From: CAXSBR01 sp964236495
GTDB taxonomy: Bacteria > Actinomycetota > Actinomycetes > Mycobacteriales > Jatrophihabitantaceae
Length of the DNA: 64,000 nucleotides
Assembly: GCA_964236495.1 (NCBI GenBank)
Contig: CAXSBR010000004.1
Span: forward strand, 168,937-232,936
Direction: 5' to 3'
The position numbers were made by a program, and so were the translations under genes. The notes beneath the pieces are model-generated. The model saw nothing but the letters and a program-made list of their open reading frames with translations, was not told the DNA's origin and ran no database searches. This document shows positions 1-8,016 of this stretch, piece after piece; positions within the stretch are counted from its first letter, which is position 1; each line of letters opens with the position of its first letter.

Positions 1-1270
1 GACCGGCCTGCGTGGAGATCGACAGCGCCAACGTGCCGATGGCGTACTGCCGCGCGTCGTCCACCTCGGCGTCGGTGACGCCAGTCGTGGCGATTCGACC
101 CAGCTCGTACTGCGTCTCGAGCACCGCTGGTGCGGTGACTTCGGTGGCGACGTCGGCAGACGCCACGAACGTCGATCCCAGCGCGCGGTGTTCGATGCCG
201 CTGCGCGGTGAGTAGGTGTAGCCCTTGTCCTCGCGGATGTTTTCCACCCACCGCGAGGAGAAGTAGCCACCGAACACAAGATTCGCCAACGCCAACGCGG
301 CAGCGTCGGGATGAGCGCGGGGTATCGCCGGCGCCGCCCACCGCAGGGACGACTGCACCGATCCGGGCCGATCGATCAGCACCGGCACGCCAGGCACCGG
401 CGTCGGAAGCGCGTCGACAGGCTCAGGTGCGGATGCGCCAGAGTGGATCCAGCCGGCCAACGAGCGCGTGCACAGGTCGACGATCCCGTCGGAGTCGATG
501 TCGCCGACGACGACGAGCGTTGCTCCGCCGGCGTGCAGGCGGTCGGCATGCAACTGACGCACGTCGGCGGCAGTGGTCACCGCGACGTCGTCGGATTGTG
601 GCATGTCGCGGGTATAGGGATGATCGCCCCACAGCCGCTCGGACAGCGCTTCGCGCGCGACCACGCCGGGTTGTGAGCGCGCCATCGCCAGCCGCTCGAC
701 AAGGCGGTCACGCTCCCGGTCGACTTCGGCGTCGGGGTAGCTGGCGGAGGATAAAACGTCGGCCACAATGTCGAGCAGTTCGGGCAGCGCCGCGGCGAGC
801 GCGGACCCTGACAGCGACACCCGGTCTGCGTCTACGCCGGCATGCAGCGCACCACCCAGCGCCTGCACCTGCTCGGCGATGTCGTCACGGCTGCGCGACG
901 GCGTGCCGGCCAGCAGGGCGGCCGCGAGCAGTTCCGCGCGGGCGGCGTGCGAAGCGGACGCGCCCTGAAACGGCACCTGCAGGCGCACCTCTACCAGGGC
1001 GACGTTCGGACGTCGCACAGCGATGACACGCAGACCCGAACTGAGCTGCTGCTCCACCCACTCCATCGCCTCGAGCTCGGGAACCGGTCCCAGCGGCGGA
1101 AGTGCCCGGTGCGTGACATCCGGCCGGCTGACACCGTCACTCTCGACCGCGGGCGTAGCGGCGACGGGCGTATCGGCGACGGGCATGTCCGCAACGGGCG
1201 TGTCGGCAACGGGCAGATCGGCAACGGGCAGAGTGCGGTCGATCGCCTCGTGATTGCTGCGGGCGGTCAC
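1..1270 (-). CDS. M16 family peptidase, non-catalytic-type subunit (3' end outside window)
   Basis: The gene starts at a GTG (1270-1268) that overlaps the stop of the upstream M16 gene as GTGA, so the two are translationally coupled. It runs off the left edge of the window after about 423 codons. The protein has the M16 fold (start of the fold at LSSGLRVIAV, residues ~65-75) and the GYTYSPRSG segment typical of the subunit that supplies the Arg/Tyr pair. No HxxEH zinc motif is visible, so it is probably the non-catalytic partner of the next gene in a two-subunit zinc peptidase, as in other bacterial M16 pairs. The N-terminus carries a pentapeptide repeat (PVADT/PVADM, residues ~15-40) that is not part of the M16 fold. 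Partner assignment is inferred from adjacency and coupling. Confidence 0.85.
   Translation of the reverse strand, partial: MTARSNHEAIDRTLPVADLPVADTPVADMPVADTPVAATPAVESDGVSRPDVTHRALPPLGPVPELEAMEWVEQQLSSGLRVIAVRRPNVALVEVRLQVPFQGASASHAARAELLAAALLAGTPSRSRDDIAEQVQALGGALHAGVDADRVSLSGSALAAALPELLDIVADVLSSASYPDAEVDRERDRLVERLAMARSQPGVVAREALSERLWGDHPYTRDMPQSDDVAVTTAADVRQLHADRLHAGGATLVVVGDIDSDGIVDLCTRSLAGWIHSGASAPEPVDALPTPVPGVPVLIDRPGSVQSSLRWAAPAIPRAHPDAAALALANLVFGGYFSSRWVENIREDKGYTYSPRSGIEHRALGSTFVASADVATEVTAPAVLETQYELGRIATTGVTDAEVDDARQYAIGTLALSISTQAG
1151..1231 (-). repeat. 15-bp tandem repeat inside the N-terminus of the second M16 gene
   Basis: About five 15-bp units, in sense orientation GTTGCCGAYACGCCC with variants, encode PVADL/PVADT/PVADM/PVADT/PVAAT. 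The units stay in frame and lie before the conserved peptidase fold, so copy number could change without disturbing it. Confidence 0.8.
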
Positions 1271-2571
1271 GACGCGCCTCCGGGCACGAGTTCGACGATC
1301 GCGCGGTTTGAGTCAGAAAGCCTTGCAGCGGCGCCCTGGACGTCAGCTGCGGTCACCGCGGCAAATCGGCTCGGTAGCTCGGCGAAGATCTCGGCGGCAC
1401 CAAAGATCAGCTCGAACTTGGCCGCGGCCAACGTTCGGTTCAACACCGAGTCGGCCTCTCGCAGCACCGTGGCCAGAAACCGCGTGCGCACGCGGTTCAG
1501 CTCGTCGTCGGTGACTCCGTCGACGGCAACCCGGGCCAGCTCGGTATCGATCCCGTTCAATACGGCGGGTAGCGCATCCACGCGCGGATAGTGCGCGGTG
1601 ATCGTCAGCACGGTGGGGTCGCGTTCGTCGAACGGATCCCCGAACTCGCCCACGTAGGCGCCGATATCGGTGACCAGCTGGTCCCGGCGGACCAGACGCT
1701 GGACGAGGCGAGAGGAGTCGCCGTCGGAGAGAACCTCACACAGCAGCACCGTTGCCAAGAAATCGGAATCGAGCTGGTGTGGATCGGGCACTCGGTAACC
1801 GACCGCCACCGCCGGCATCGGCGCATGCTGGTCGACGACGGTAGCGCGGCGCTCATCGAGCAGGCCCGGCTCGCCGAAGTCGGGCCGCTCGGGACGGGCC
1901 CGAGCTGCAATGTCGCCGAAGTGCCGCTCGATCAGCGCGCCGGCTTCGTCGACGTCGAAGTCGCCACCCACCGCCAGCACGGCGTTGCTCGGTGCGTAAT
2001 AGGCGTCGAAGAAAGACTGCGCGTCGGCCACCGTGGCGCCGTCGAGATCGACAAAGCTGCCATAGCCGTTGTGGGCGTTGGCGAAGGTATCGAAGACGAC
2101 GCCGGGCAGGTGCAGCCACGGAAATCCGCCGTAGGGCCGGTTGAGGACGTTCACCCGAATCTCTTCCTTCACCACGGCGATCTGGTTCGCCAGATTTTCC
2201 TGCGTCAGCCGCGGCGAGCGCATCCGGTCTGCTTCCAGGAACAGCCCTCGCTCCAGCGCATGCGACGGCAGCGACTCGAAGTAGTCGGTGTAGTCGAAGT
2301 GGGTGCTGCCGTTGAAAACCCCACCCGAGGACTGCACGATGCGGGCGTGCTCCATCTTTCCCACGTTGGCTGAGCCCTGGAACATCAGGTGTTCGAAGAG
2401 ATGAGCGAAGCCGGTGCGACCTTCAGGCTCGGAGCGGATTCCGACGTCGTAGAGCACCGCCACACCGACCACCGGAGCGCCCCGCAACGGAGCCAGCACG
2501 ACCCGCAGCCCGTTGGCCAGGGTGAGACGCGCCAAGTCCTTGCTGAGGTCGGGGATCGAGGTTGCGAGCAT
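1267..2571 (-). CDS. M16 family zinc metallopeptidase, catalytic subunit
   Basis: 434 aa. The inverted zinc motif HxxEH is present as HLFEH at residues 57-61, preceded by RTGFA, with the distal glutamate in VKEEIRVN near residue 136. This is the signature of the pitrilysin/processing-peptidase family (M16B), zinc endopeptidases that degrade or trim peptides. There is no signal peptide, so a cytoplasmic location is likely. The ATG at 2571 gives a normal N-terminus (MLATSIPDL) directly before the conserved LANGLRVVLAP strand. Its stop overlaps the GTG start of the second M16 gene, suggesting a heterodimer made from one mRNA. The substrate cannot be told from sequence. Confidence 0.93.
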   Translation of the reverse strand: MLATSIPDLSKDLARLTLANGLRVVLAPLRGAPVVGVAVLYDVGIRSEPEGRTGFAHLFEHLMFQGSANVGKMEHARIVQSSGGVFNGSTHFDYTDYFESLPSHALERGLFLEADRMRSPRLTQENLANQIAVVKEEIRVNVLNRPYGGFPWLHLPGVVFDTFANAHNGYGSFVDLDGATVADAQSFFDAYYAPSNAVLAVGGDFDVDEAGALIERHFGDIAARARPERPDFGEPGLLDERRATVVDQHAPMPAVAVGYRVPDPHQLDSDFLATVLLCEVLSDGDSSRLVQRLVRRDQLVTDIGAYVGEFGDPFDERDPTVLTITAHYPRVDALPAVLNGIDTELARVAVDGVTDDELNRVRTRFLATVLREADSVLNRTLAAAKFELIFGAAEIFAELPSRFAAVTAADVQGAAARLSDSNRAIVELVPGGAS

Positions 2572-2668
2572 GCGGCCACTGTAGGACCCGCCTGCGACAG
2601 TTCCCTTCGACCGCTGTCTGCGGGAGCGAGATGACGTTTCGGGCCTGATCGATGGGATGCCCGCTGGC

Positions 2669-4099
2669 TCAGCCGACGACGCGCAGTCCTTCGCGGCCCA
2701 CCGCGCCGAGTTCGGCCCACAGGTGCGCTGCCGCCTCGGCGCCGCGGTACAACATGCTCAATGTGACCTTCTCGTTCGGTGCGTGGATGTGGTCGTCGGG
2801 CAGGCCGACACCCAGGAACACCAGCGGTACACCGAGCGTGGTCTGGATGGCTGCCTCCGGACCGCTGCCCCCCTCTCGCGTAGGCAGCACTGCCGCGCCG
2901 TCGAACGCAGCGGAGATCGCGCGGGTGAGAGCCGCGTAGGCGGGAGTGTCGATGTCCACCAGGCAGGGCGCGACGCCGCTGCCTTCCCACTCGACGTGCG
3001 CGGTGATGCCGGCCGGGGTGTGCTGAGCCACAAAGTCGTCGACGGCGGCGCGGATCGTCTGCGGTTGCTGATTCGAGACAAGGCGGAACGAGAGCTTGAC
3101 ATGTGCCTGACTGGGCACGATCGTCTTCGCGCCGGCACCGGTGTAGCCGCCCCACATGCCGTTGACCTCGGCGGTCGGCCGGGCGCCGAGGCGCTCGAGC
3201 GTCGTGCGGCCCGCCTCCCCGGCCAGCGCGCGGGATCCGGTGACGGAAAGGAATTCCGCCTCGTCGAAGGGCACGGCGTGGAAGAGTGCCTGCTCTGCAG
3301 GGGTGAGCTCGGCGACGTCGTCGTAGAAGCCGTCGATGGCGATGCGGCCATCGTCGTCGTGCAGAGCGGCGATGAGCCGGCCGATCGCGGTGAGCGGGTT
3401 GGGTACCGCGCCGCCGAACTCGCCCGAGTGCAGGTCGGTGTCTGGGCCGACGAAGTCGACCTGTGCCGCCACCAGACCGCGCATGCCGGTGACCGCGCTG
3501 GGGCGGTCGGGGGCAATCATGCCGGTGTCGGTGATGACGACGACGTCGGATGCCAGCCGGTCGCGGTTCTCCTCGAGCAGGCGCGGAAAGTTCGGCGAGC
3601 CCGACTCCTCTTCCCCCTCGATCAGGAACTTCAAATTCACTGCCGGCGCGCTGCGCCCGGTGGCGGCCAGATGCGCGCGCAGGCCGAGCAGGTGGAACAG
3701 CAACTGGCCCTTGTCGTCGGAGGCGCCGCGGGCGCGCAGCTCGTCGCCCTCGATCGTGGGCTCGAACGGAGCGGCGTGCCACAGTTCCAGCGGGTCCACG
3801 GGCTGGACGTCGTGGTGGCCGTAGACGAGCACGGTGGGCGCGTCGGGATCATCGCTGGGCCATTCGGCGTAGACAGCAGGCAGACCGCTGCCCGGGGTCC
3901 ACAGCTCGACCGTCGGGCAGCCGGTGCGGCGCAGCGCGTCGGCGAGCCACTCCGCGCTGGCGCGTACGTCGTCGGAGAAGGCAGGGTCCGCGCTGATGCC
4001 GGGGATCCGCAGCCAGGCGTCCAAATCGGCCAGCAGATCGGTGCGGTGCTCGGTGACGTAGGCGCGCACGCCCTCGGATGAGACAAGGTCTGAAGGCAT
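2669..4099 (-). CDS. M20 family metallopeptidase (dipeptidase)
   Basis: 476 aa, the usual length for M20 dipeptidases. Di-zinc signatures are clear: GHHDVQP near residue 93 (metal His/Asp), GASDDKG near residue 125 (bridging Asp) and EGEEESGSP near residue 162 (catalytic Glu and metal Glu), followed by a lid/dimerisation domain (residues ~200-340). The enzyme hydrolyses dipeptides or N-acyl amino acids in the cytoplasm; the substrate is not predictable. The ATG start is preceded by AGGGTGAG. It lies 97 bases upstream of the M16 pair on the same strand, so the three may form a peptide-degradation cluster, which is inference. Confidence 0.93.
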   Translation of the reverse strand: MPSDLVSSEGVRAYVTEHRTDLLADLDAWLRIPGISADPAFSDDVRASAEWLADALRRTGCPTVELWTPGSGLPAVYAEWPSDDPDAPTVLVYGHHDVQPVDPLELWHAAPFEPTIEGDELRARGASDDKGQLLFHLLGLRAHLAATGRSAPAVNLKFLIEGEEESGSPNFPRLLEENRDRLASDVVVITDTGMIAPDRPSAVTGMRGLVAAQVDFVGPDTDLHSGEFGGAVPNPLTAIGRLIAALHDDDGRIAIDGFYDDVAELTPAEQALFHAVPFDEAEFLSVTGSRALAGEAGRTTLERLGARPTAEVNGMWGGYTGAGAKTIVPSQAHVKLSFRLVSNQQPQTIRAAVDDFVAQHTPAGITAHVEWEGSGVAPCLVDIDTPAYAALTRAISAAFDGAAVLPTREGGSGPEAAIQTTLGVPLVFLGVGLPDDHIHAPNEKVTLSMLYRGAEAAAHLWAELGAVGREGLRVVG

Positions 4100-4125
4100 C
4101 TACTCACCCTAGCGATCAGCGTTGC

Positions 4126-7100
4126 TCACAACGGCGGGCTCAAGTCGGGGTTCGTTGCGGAGTCGCCGGCGATCAGCGCGCGCAGGCCATCGGCGTCGAG
4201 GAGGTCGACGGGCGCGACGGTGACGTTGTCGGCCACGTAGTGGAACGCCGCACCCACCTGATCGAGCTCAACCGGAGCCGCCTCGGTGCTGACGATGCGC
4301 TGCCAGGCCAACCGGTATGCGGCCAGCTGCACGGCCGCGGCCCGGGCATGCGCCCCCTGTGGCACCGCGCCGGTCTTCCAGTCCACCACGAGCCAACGAA
4401 GCCTGTTTCGAGCAGCGCTGTCTACGGGCTCCGCTCCTCCATCCTTCGTCAGTCGATGCTCACCCGCTGTACCCTTTACGGGCTCCGCTCCTGCCTCCTT
4501 CGTCGGTCGATGCTCACCCGCTGTGCTCTCTACGGGCTCCGCTCCTCCCTCCTTCGTCGGTCGATGCTCACCCGCTGTGCTGTCTACGGGCTCCGCTCCT
4601 CCCTCCTTCGTCGGTCGATGCTCACCCGCTGTGCCATCCACGGGCTCCGCTCCTGCCTCCTTCGTCGGTCGATGCTCACCCGCTTCTTCAGCGAACACCG
4701 CGTCCATCCGGCCGCGTACGACGACGCCGGCAACGACCATCTCGAAGGGCACTTCTATCTCGTGCGGCCGCCGCTGGGCCCAGCTGCTTGCGTGGAATGC
4801 CGCCTGCAGCACACGCAGGTCCGCCTCCACGTCGGCCGACTCGTCCGCGGCACCGGGTAACTCGTCGATGTCCAGCAGATGCTCGCCCTGCCACAGTCGT
4901 TCGAGCCACAGGTGGAATGCAGTGCCGCGACGGGCGAGCGGCGCTGGCCGGTTGGGTTGCGGGCGCGCGAGCCGGCGCGCGAACTCGTCAGGGTCTTCCT
5001 TTAGCCGGACGAGCTGCGACACCGACAGCGTCGCGGGCAGCGCCACAGTGCGCACGACGCCAGACTGCAACGCGGCGCGTTCGGCCAGCAGGATTTCGAC
5101 GTCGCGGCGCCACCGGTCACGGTCAACCGCCGGAGCGGCCGCGCCAGAGCCGGACGCCTCCCGTGCCCGAGCCGGAATCGTCGCAGCGGCGTGGCTTAGC
5201 TTGAGAATCTCGAGCTGGGCGGCGGCGGCAGGCTTGCCCTCCTCGCGAGGAGGGCCGAGCACCACCTGCCGGCGAGCGAGCGCCGCTCGCACCAGCTCCG
5301 CCCCGTCCGCGACCGCCCTTCGGCGTTCGCCGAGCGGGTCGTAGGGCCACTCGAACGGTGCCGCCCGGGTGTCGTGCGGATTCTCGGCGTCGTTGCCGGC
5401 CACCTCGAACCACGTGTAGACGTCGACAAGGGCGCGCGCCTCAAGAAGAAAGTCCGACGGCTCGCGCGGCTTCTTGCTGGCGTCCCAGGCGTAGCCGCTG
5501 AGCAGCAGAGTGGACCGCGCGCGGGTGTATGCGACGTAGGCCAACCGGCGTTCCTCGCGCAGATGTGCCTGCAGTAGCTGCGACTTGAGGTCCGCACCGC
5601 CATCGCGAGCCTCGATCAGGTCGGCCAGCTCGCGACGCGTCTCAGCCTCGGCGACGCGTAGTTCGGGCAGGTCGCCGACGTCGCCACGCAGCGGGAACGG
5701 CAGCAGCTGCCGGCTGCGCGTCCAGTCGTGCGTACGCGCCGCAGACGGAAAGATGTCATTGCCGAGCCCGGGTACGGCCACCGCGTTCCACTCCAGGCCC
5801 TTCGCGCCGTGCACCGTGAGCAACTGGACGCGGTCGGCCTCCACGTCCACCTCGGCCTGCGCGAGCCCGTTCTCCTCGTCCTCGGCCGCCTTCAGATACG
5901 CGAGGAAGGCGGTCAGCGTCGCCTGGTCGGCGTCGACGCTGAAGTCCGACGCGGCATCGAGAAACCGGTCCAAGTGCGCCCTTCCGACCGCCGCCTTGTC
6001 CGACCGTGCGGAGACCTCGATGTCGACTCCTGACGTCCGCTCGATTTCGGCTACGAGGTCGGGCAGCGGTGCGGACAGCCGGCGCCGCAGCCGCGCTAAT
6101 TCGACGGCCAGCGCTGACATTCGGGCGTATCCGAGTTCCGAATACTGCGCACGCGGGCCGAGATCGTCCAGCGCCTCAACGATGCTGCCCGGATCGCGCC
6201 GGCGACGCGCGGCCCGTTCCCGCGCCCCGCCGTCACCATCTGCCCTTCTTGCCGCGTCGTCGGGATTTCCGCCGGTTACCCCGTCGTTCGCGGGGCCGCT
6301 CGCTCCGACGGGGATCCCTGGCGCCATCGCCGCGGCAGCCGATTCCGCCAGGGCCGAGTTCGCTGGGCCCAGTACCGCGTTAACCGGTGCGGCGTCGAGC
6401 GGACGCGCGGCCAGGTTTCGCGCCCGCCGCGCGAGAGCAGCCAAGTCGCGGGGGCCGATCCGCCACCGTGCACCGGTGAGCAGCCGAAGCAGCGCGGCGC
6501 CGGAATCGACGTCAGCGAGCACGTGCAGAGTGGCGATGACGTCGGCCACCTCGGGCGTGGTCAGCAGCCCGCCCAGGCCGACGACCTCTACTGGTAGGCC
6601 TTCAGCGCGTAGTGCATCGGCCAGCAGCGGCATCTGGCTGCGCCGACGTACGAGCACCGCGGCCGTTCGCGGCTCGGTCATGGCGTCCCAGGCGGCTTTC
6701 ATCTGCGCAGCCACCCAGCCGGCTTCGTCCTCGACGGTCTCGGTGAAGGCGCCAAGCACACGACCCGGTGCACTGTTTTGGCGCGCCTGAAGCTCGACAG
6801 TGCCGCGCGAGACCTTTCGAAGCGGTGCGGCGACGGTGTTGGCTACCGCGAGCACCGCGCGGTCGTTGCGCCAGCTCGTGGAAAGCGTGAACGGCGCGGT
6901 GCCGGCGGCGCCGAAGTCCATCGGGAACCGGGCGATGTTGCCGCTGCTCGCCCCCCGCCAGCCGTAGATGGACTGGAACGGATCGCCCACCGCAGTGACC
7001 GGATGGCCAGCACCGAAAAGCCTGCGCAGCAGCTCGATCTGGGCGTGGCCGGTGTCCTGGTACTCATCGAGCAGCACTGCTCGGTAGCGCTGACGTTCCA

Positions 7101-8016
7101 TTTCCTGTACGTCGGCCACCTCGGCAAGTCGCGCAGCCCACACCAGCTGGTCGGCGAAGTCGGCGGCACCGAGCCGGCGCTTCTCTTGCGCGAACTGCTC
7201 CACCAGCGGCAGCAGCTGACGGCGGTGCCGCGCGGACGTGACCAACTTGTTCAGTTCGCCCGGGTACGGCGCGCGGACGTTCTTGCCCGACGGCAAGGCC
7301 TCGATCGCGCGGAGCAGGTCATCGGTGAACCGCTCGACCGTGCCGACATCGCTGAGGTGGTCTGACAGCTCACCGGCGAGCTGCAGGACGTAACCCACGA
7401 TCGACCCCGGCGTGCCGATGTCGTCGTCCAGCGGCCCGCCGTAGCGCCGGACCACCCTATCGGCGATCTGCCACACCGCGGCCGGCGACAGCAGACGGGT
7501 GGCCGGCTCCAGTCCGAGCCGTAGACCGTGGTCGACGACGAGCCGGCCGCAGTAGGCGGCGTAGGTGAGCACCGTGGGCTCGCTCAGCCGCAGCGCGACC
7601 TGCTGTTCGGGATCGGTGTGGGCGGCGAAGGCATGCAGGCGCCGACGAATCCGTGCACCGAGTTCGGCGGCCGCCTTGCGCGTGAACGTCAGGCCCAGCA
7701 CCGCGTCGGGCTCGACGTGCCGGTTGGCCACCAGCCACACGACGCGGCTTGCCATCGTCTCGGTCTTGCCCGAGCCGGCGCCGGCGATGACGACTGCCGC
7801 GCCGAGCGGCGCTTCGATGACGGCGCGCTGCTCGGGCGTCGGGCCGGGCTGGCCAACCATATCGGCCAGCCGCTCGGCGCTGAAGCGCATACCGGTGGAG
7901 TGAGCAACGGTGGAGCGGGCGACGGTGGAGGGGGCGAGGTCCGAGTGGGCCGGGAGGCGCGTGCTGCTTCCAGTACTTGAACAGACGTCGAACGACGTGC
8001 CGACAATGCCCGTCAC
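4126..8016 (-). CDS. adnB: AdnB-like helicase-nuclease subunit (UvrD-type motor, PD-(D/E)XK nuclease)
   Basis: 1296 aa from a GTG (8016-8014) overlapping the stop of adnA as GTGA; an ATG at 7890 (MRFSAERL) would give 1254 aa. SF1 motifs: Walker A GAGSGKT (79-85), LTFTRKAAAEL, DEYQDT, GDPFQSIYGWRG, LLTVHGAKGLEW and YVAYTRAR. The C-terminus is a RecB-like nuclease: GTAFHLWLERLW, GRMDAVF, VVDWKTG, QLAAYRLAW. With AdnA it should form the heterodimeric motor-nuclease that resects double-strand breaks in actinobacteria, the counterpart of RecBCD/AddAB (Mtb Rv3201c/Rv3202c). It is about 200 aa longer than the mycobacterial protein. Part of the excess is a five-copy, 54-bp in-frame repeat (residues ~1109-1198) lying between GRMDAVF and VVDWKTG, within the nuclease domain. 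The upstream part of the open frame, above 8016, is antisense-free overlap with adnA and is not coding. Confidence 0.92.
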   Translation of the reverse strand: MTGIVGTSFDVCSSTGSSTRLPAHSDLAPSTVARSTVAHSTGMRFSAERLADMVGQPGPTPEQRAVIEAPLGAAVVIAGAGSGKTETMASRVVWLVANRHVEPDAVLGLTFTRKAAAELGARIRRRLHAFAAHTDPEQQVALRLSEPTVLTYAAYCGRLVVDHGLRLGLEPATRLLSPAAVWQIADRVVRRYGGPLDDDIGTPGSIVGYVLQLAGELSDHLSDVGTVERFTDDLLRAIEALPSGKNVRAPYPGELNKLVTSARHRRQLLPLVEQFAQEKRRLGAADFADQLVWAARLAEVADVQEMERQRYRAVLLDEYQDTGHAQIELLRRLFGAGHPVTAVGDPFQSIYGWRGASSGNIARFPMDFGAAGTAPFTLSTSWRNDRAVLAVANTVAAPLRKVSRGTVELQARQNSAPGRVLGAFTETVEDEAGWVAAQMKAAWDAMTEPRTAAVLVRRRSQMPLLADALRAEGLPVEVVGLGGLLTTPEVADVIATLHVLADVDSGAALLRLLTGARWRIGPRDLAALARRARNLAARPLDAAPVNAVLGPANSALAESAAAAMAPGIPVGASGPANDGVTGGNPDDAARRADGDGGARERAARRRRDPGSIVEALDDLGPRAQYSELGYARMSALAVELARLRRRLSAPLPDLVAEIERTSGVDIEVSARSDKAAVGRAHLDRFLDAASDFSVDADQATLTAFLAYLKAAEDEENGLAQAEVDVEADRVQLLTVHGAKGLEWNAVAVPGLGNDIFPSAARTHDWTRSRQLLPFPLRGDVGDLPELRVAEAETRRELADLIEARDGGADLKSQLLQAHLREERRLAYVAYTRARSTLLLSGYAWDASKKPREPSDFLLEARALVDVYTWFEVAGNDAENPHDTRAAPFEWPYDPLGERRRAVADGAELVRAALARRQVVLGPPREEGKPAAAAQLEILKLSHAAATIPARAREASGSGAAAPAVDRDRWRRDVEILLAERAALQSGVVRTVALPATLSVSQLVRLKEDPDEFARRLARPQPNRPAPLARRGTAFHLWLERLWQGEHLLDIDELPGAADESADVEADLRVLQAAFHASSWAQRRPHEIEVPFEMVVAGVVVRGRMDAVFAEEAGEHRPTKEAGAEPVDGTAGEHRPTKEGGAEPVDSTAGEHRPTKEGGAEPVESTAGEHRPTKEAGAEPVKGTAGEHRLTKDGGAEPVDSAARNRLRWLVVDWKTGAVPQGAHARAAAVQLAAYRLAWQRIVSTEAAPVELDQVGAAFHYVADNVTVAPVDLLDADGLRALIAGDSATNPDLSPPL
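4422..4691 (-). repeat. Five tandem 54-bp repeats inside adnB, in frame
   Basis: Units begin at 4422, 4476, 4530, 4584 and 4638, exactly 54 bp apart, with a core reading ACGGGCTCCGCTCCT on the plus strand and ending near GATGCTCACCCGCTGT. In the adnB frame each unit encodes 18 residues of the form AGEHRPTKEGGAEPVDST with a few substitutions. In the sense orientation each unit contains a purine-rich AAGGAGGGAGGAG block that resembles a Shine-Dalgarno sequence. The array is related to the 48-bp repeats at 24025-24260 and a single copy at 55764-55809. Confidence 0.95.

Noticed and set aside
208..2373. Long plus-strand open frames opposite the M16 genes
   Set aside because: They are antisense frames kept open by high GC3; proteins are Arg/Ala/Pro-rich, without domains, while the minus strand encodes clear M16 subunits.
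4422..4691. CRISPR array
   Set aside because: Repeats are directly contiguous without unique spacers and lie inside an open coding frame; no cas genes are present. The same applies to 19411-19785 and 24025-24260.
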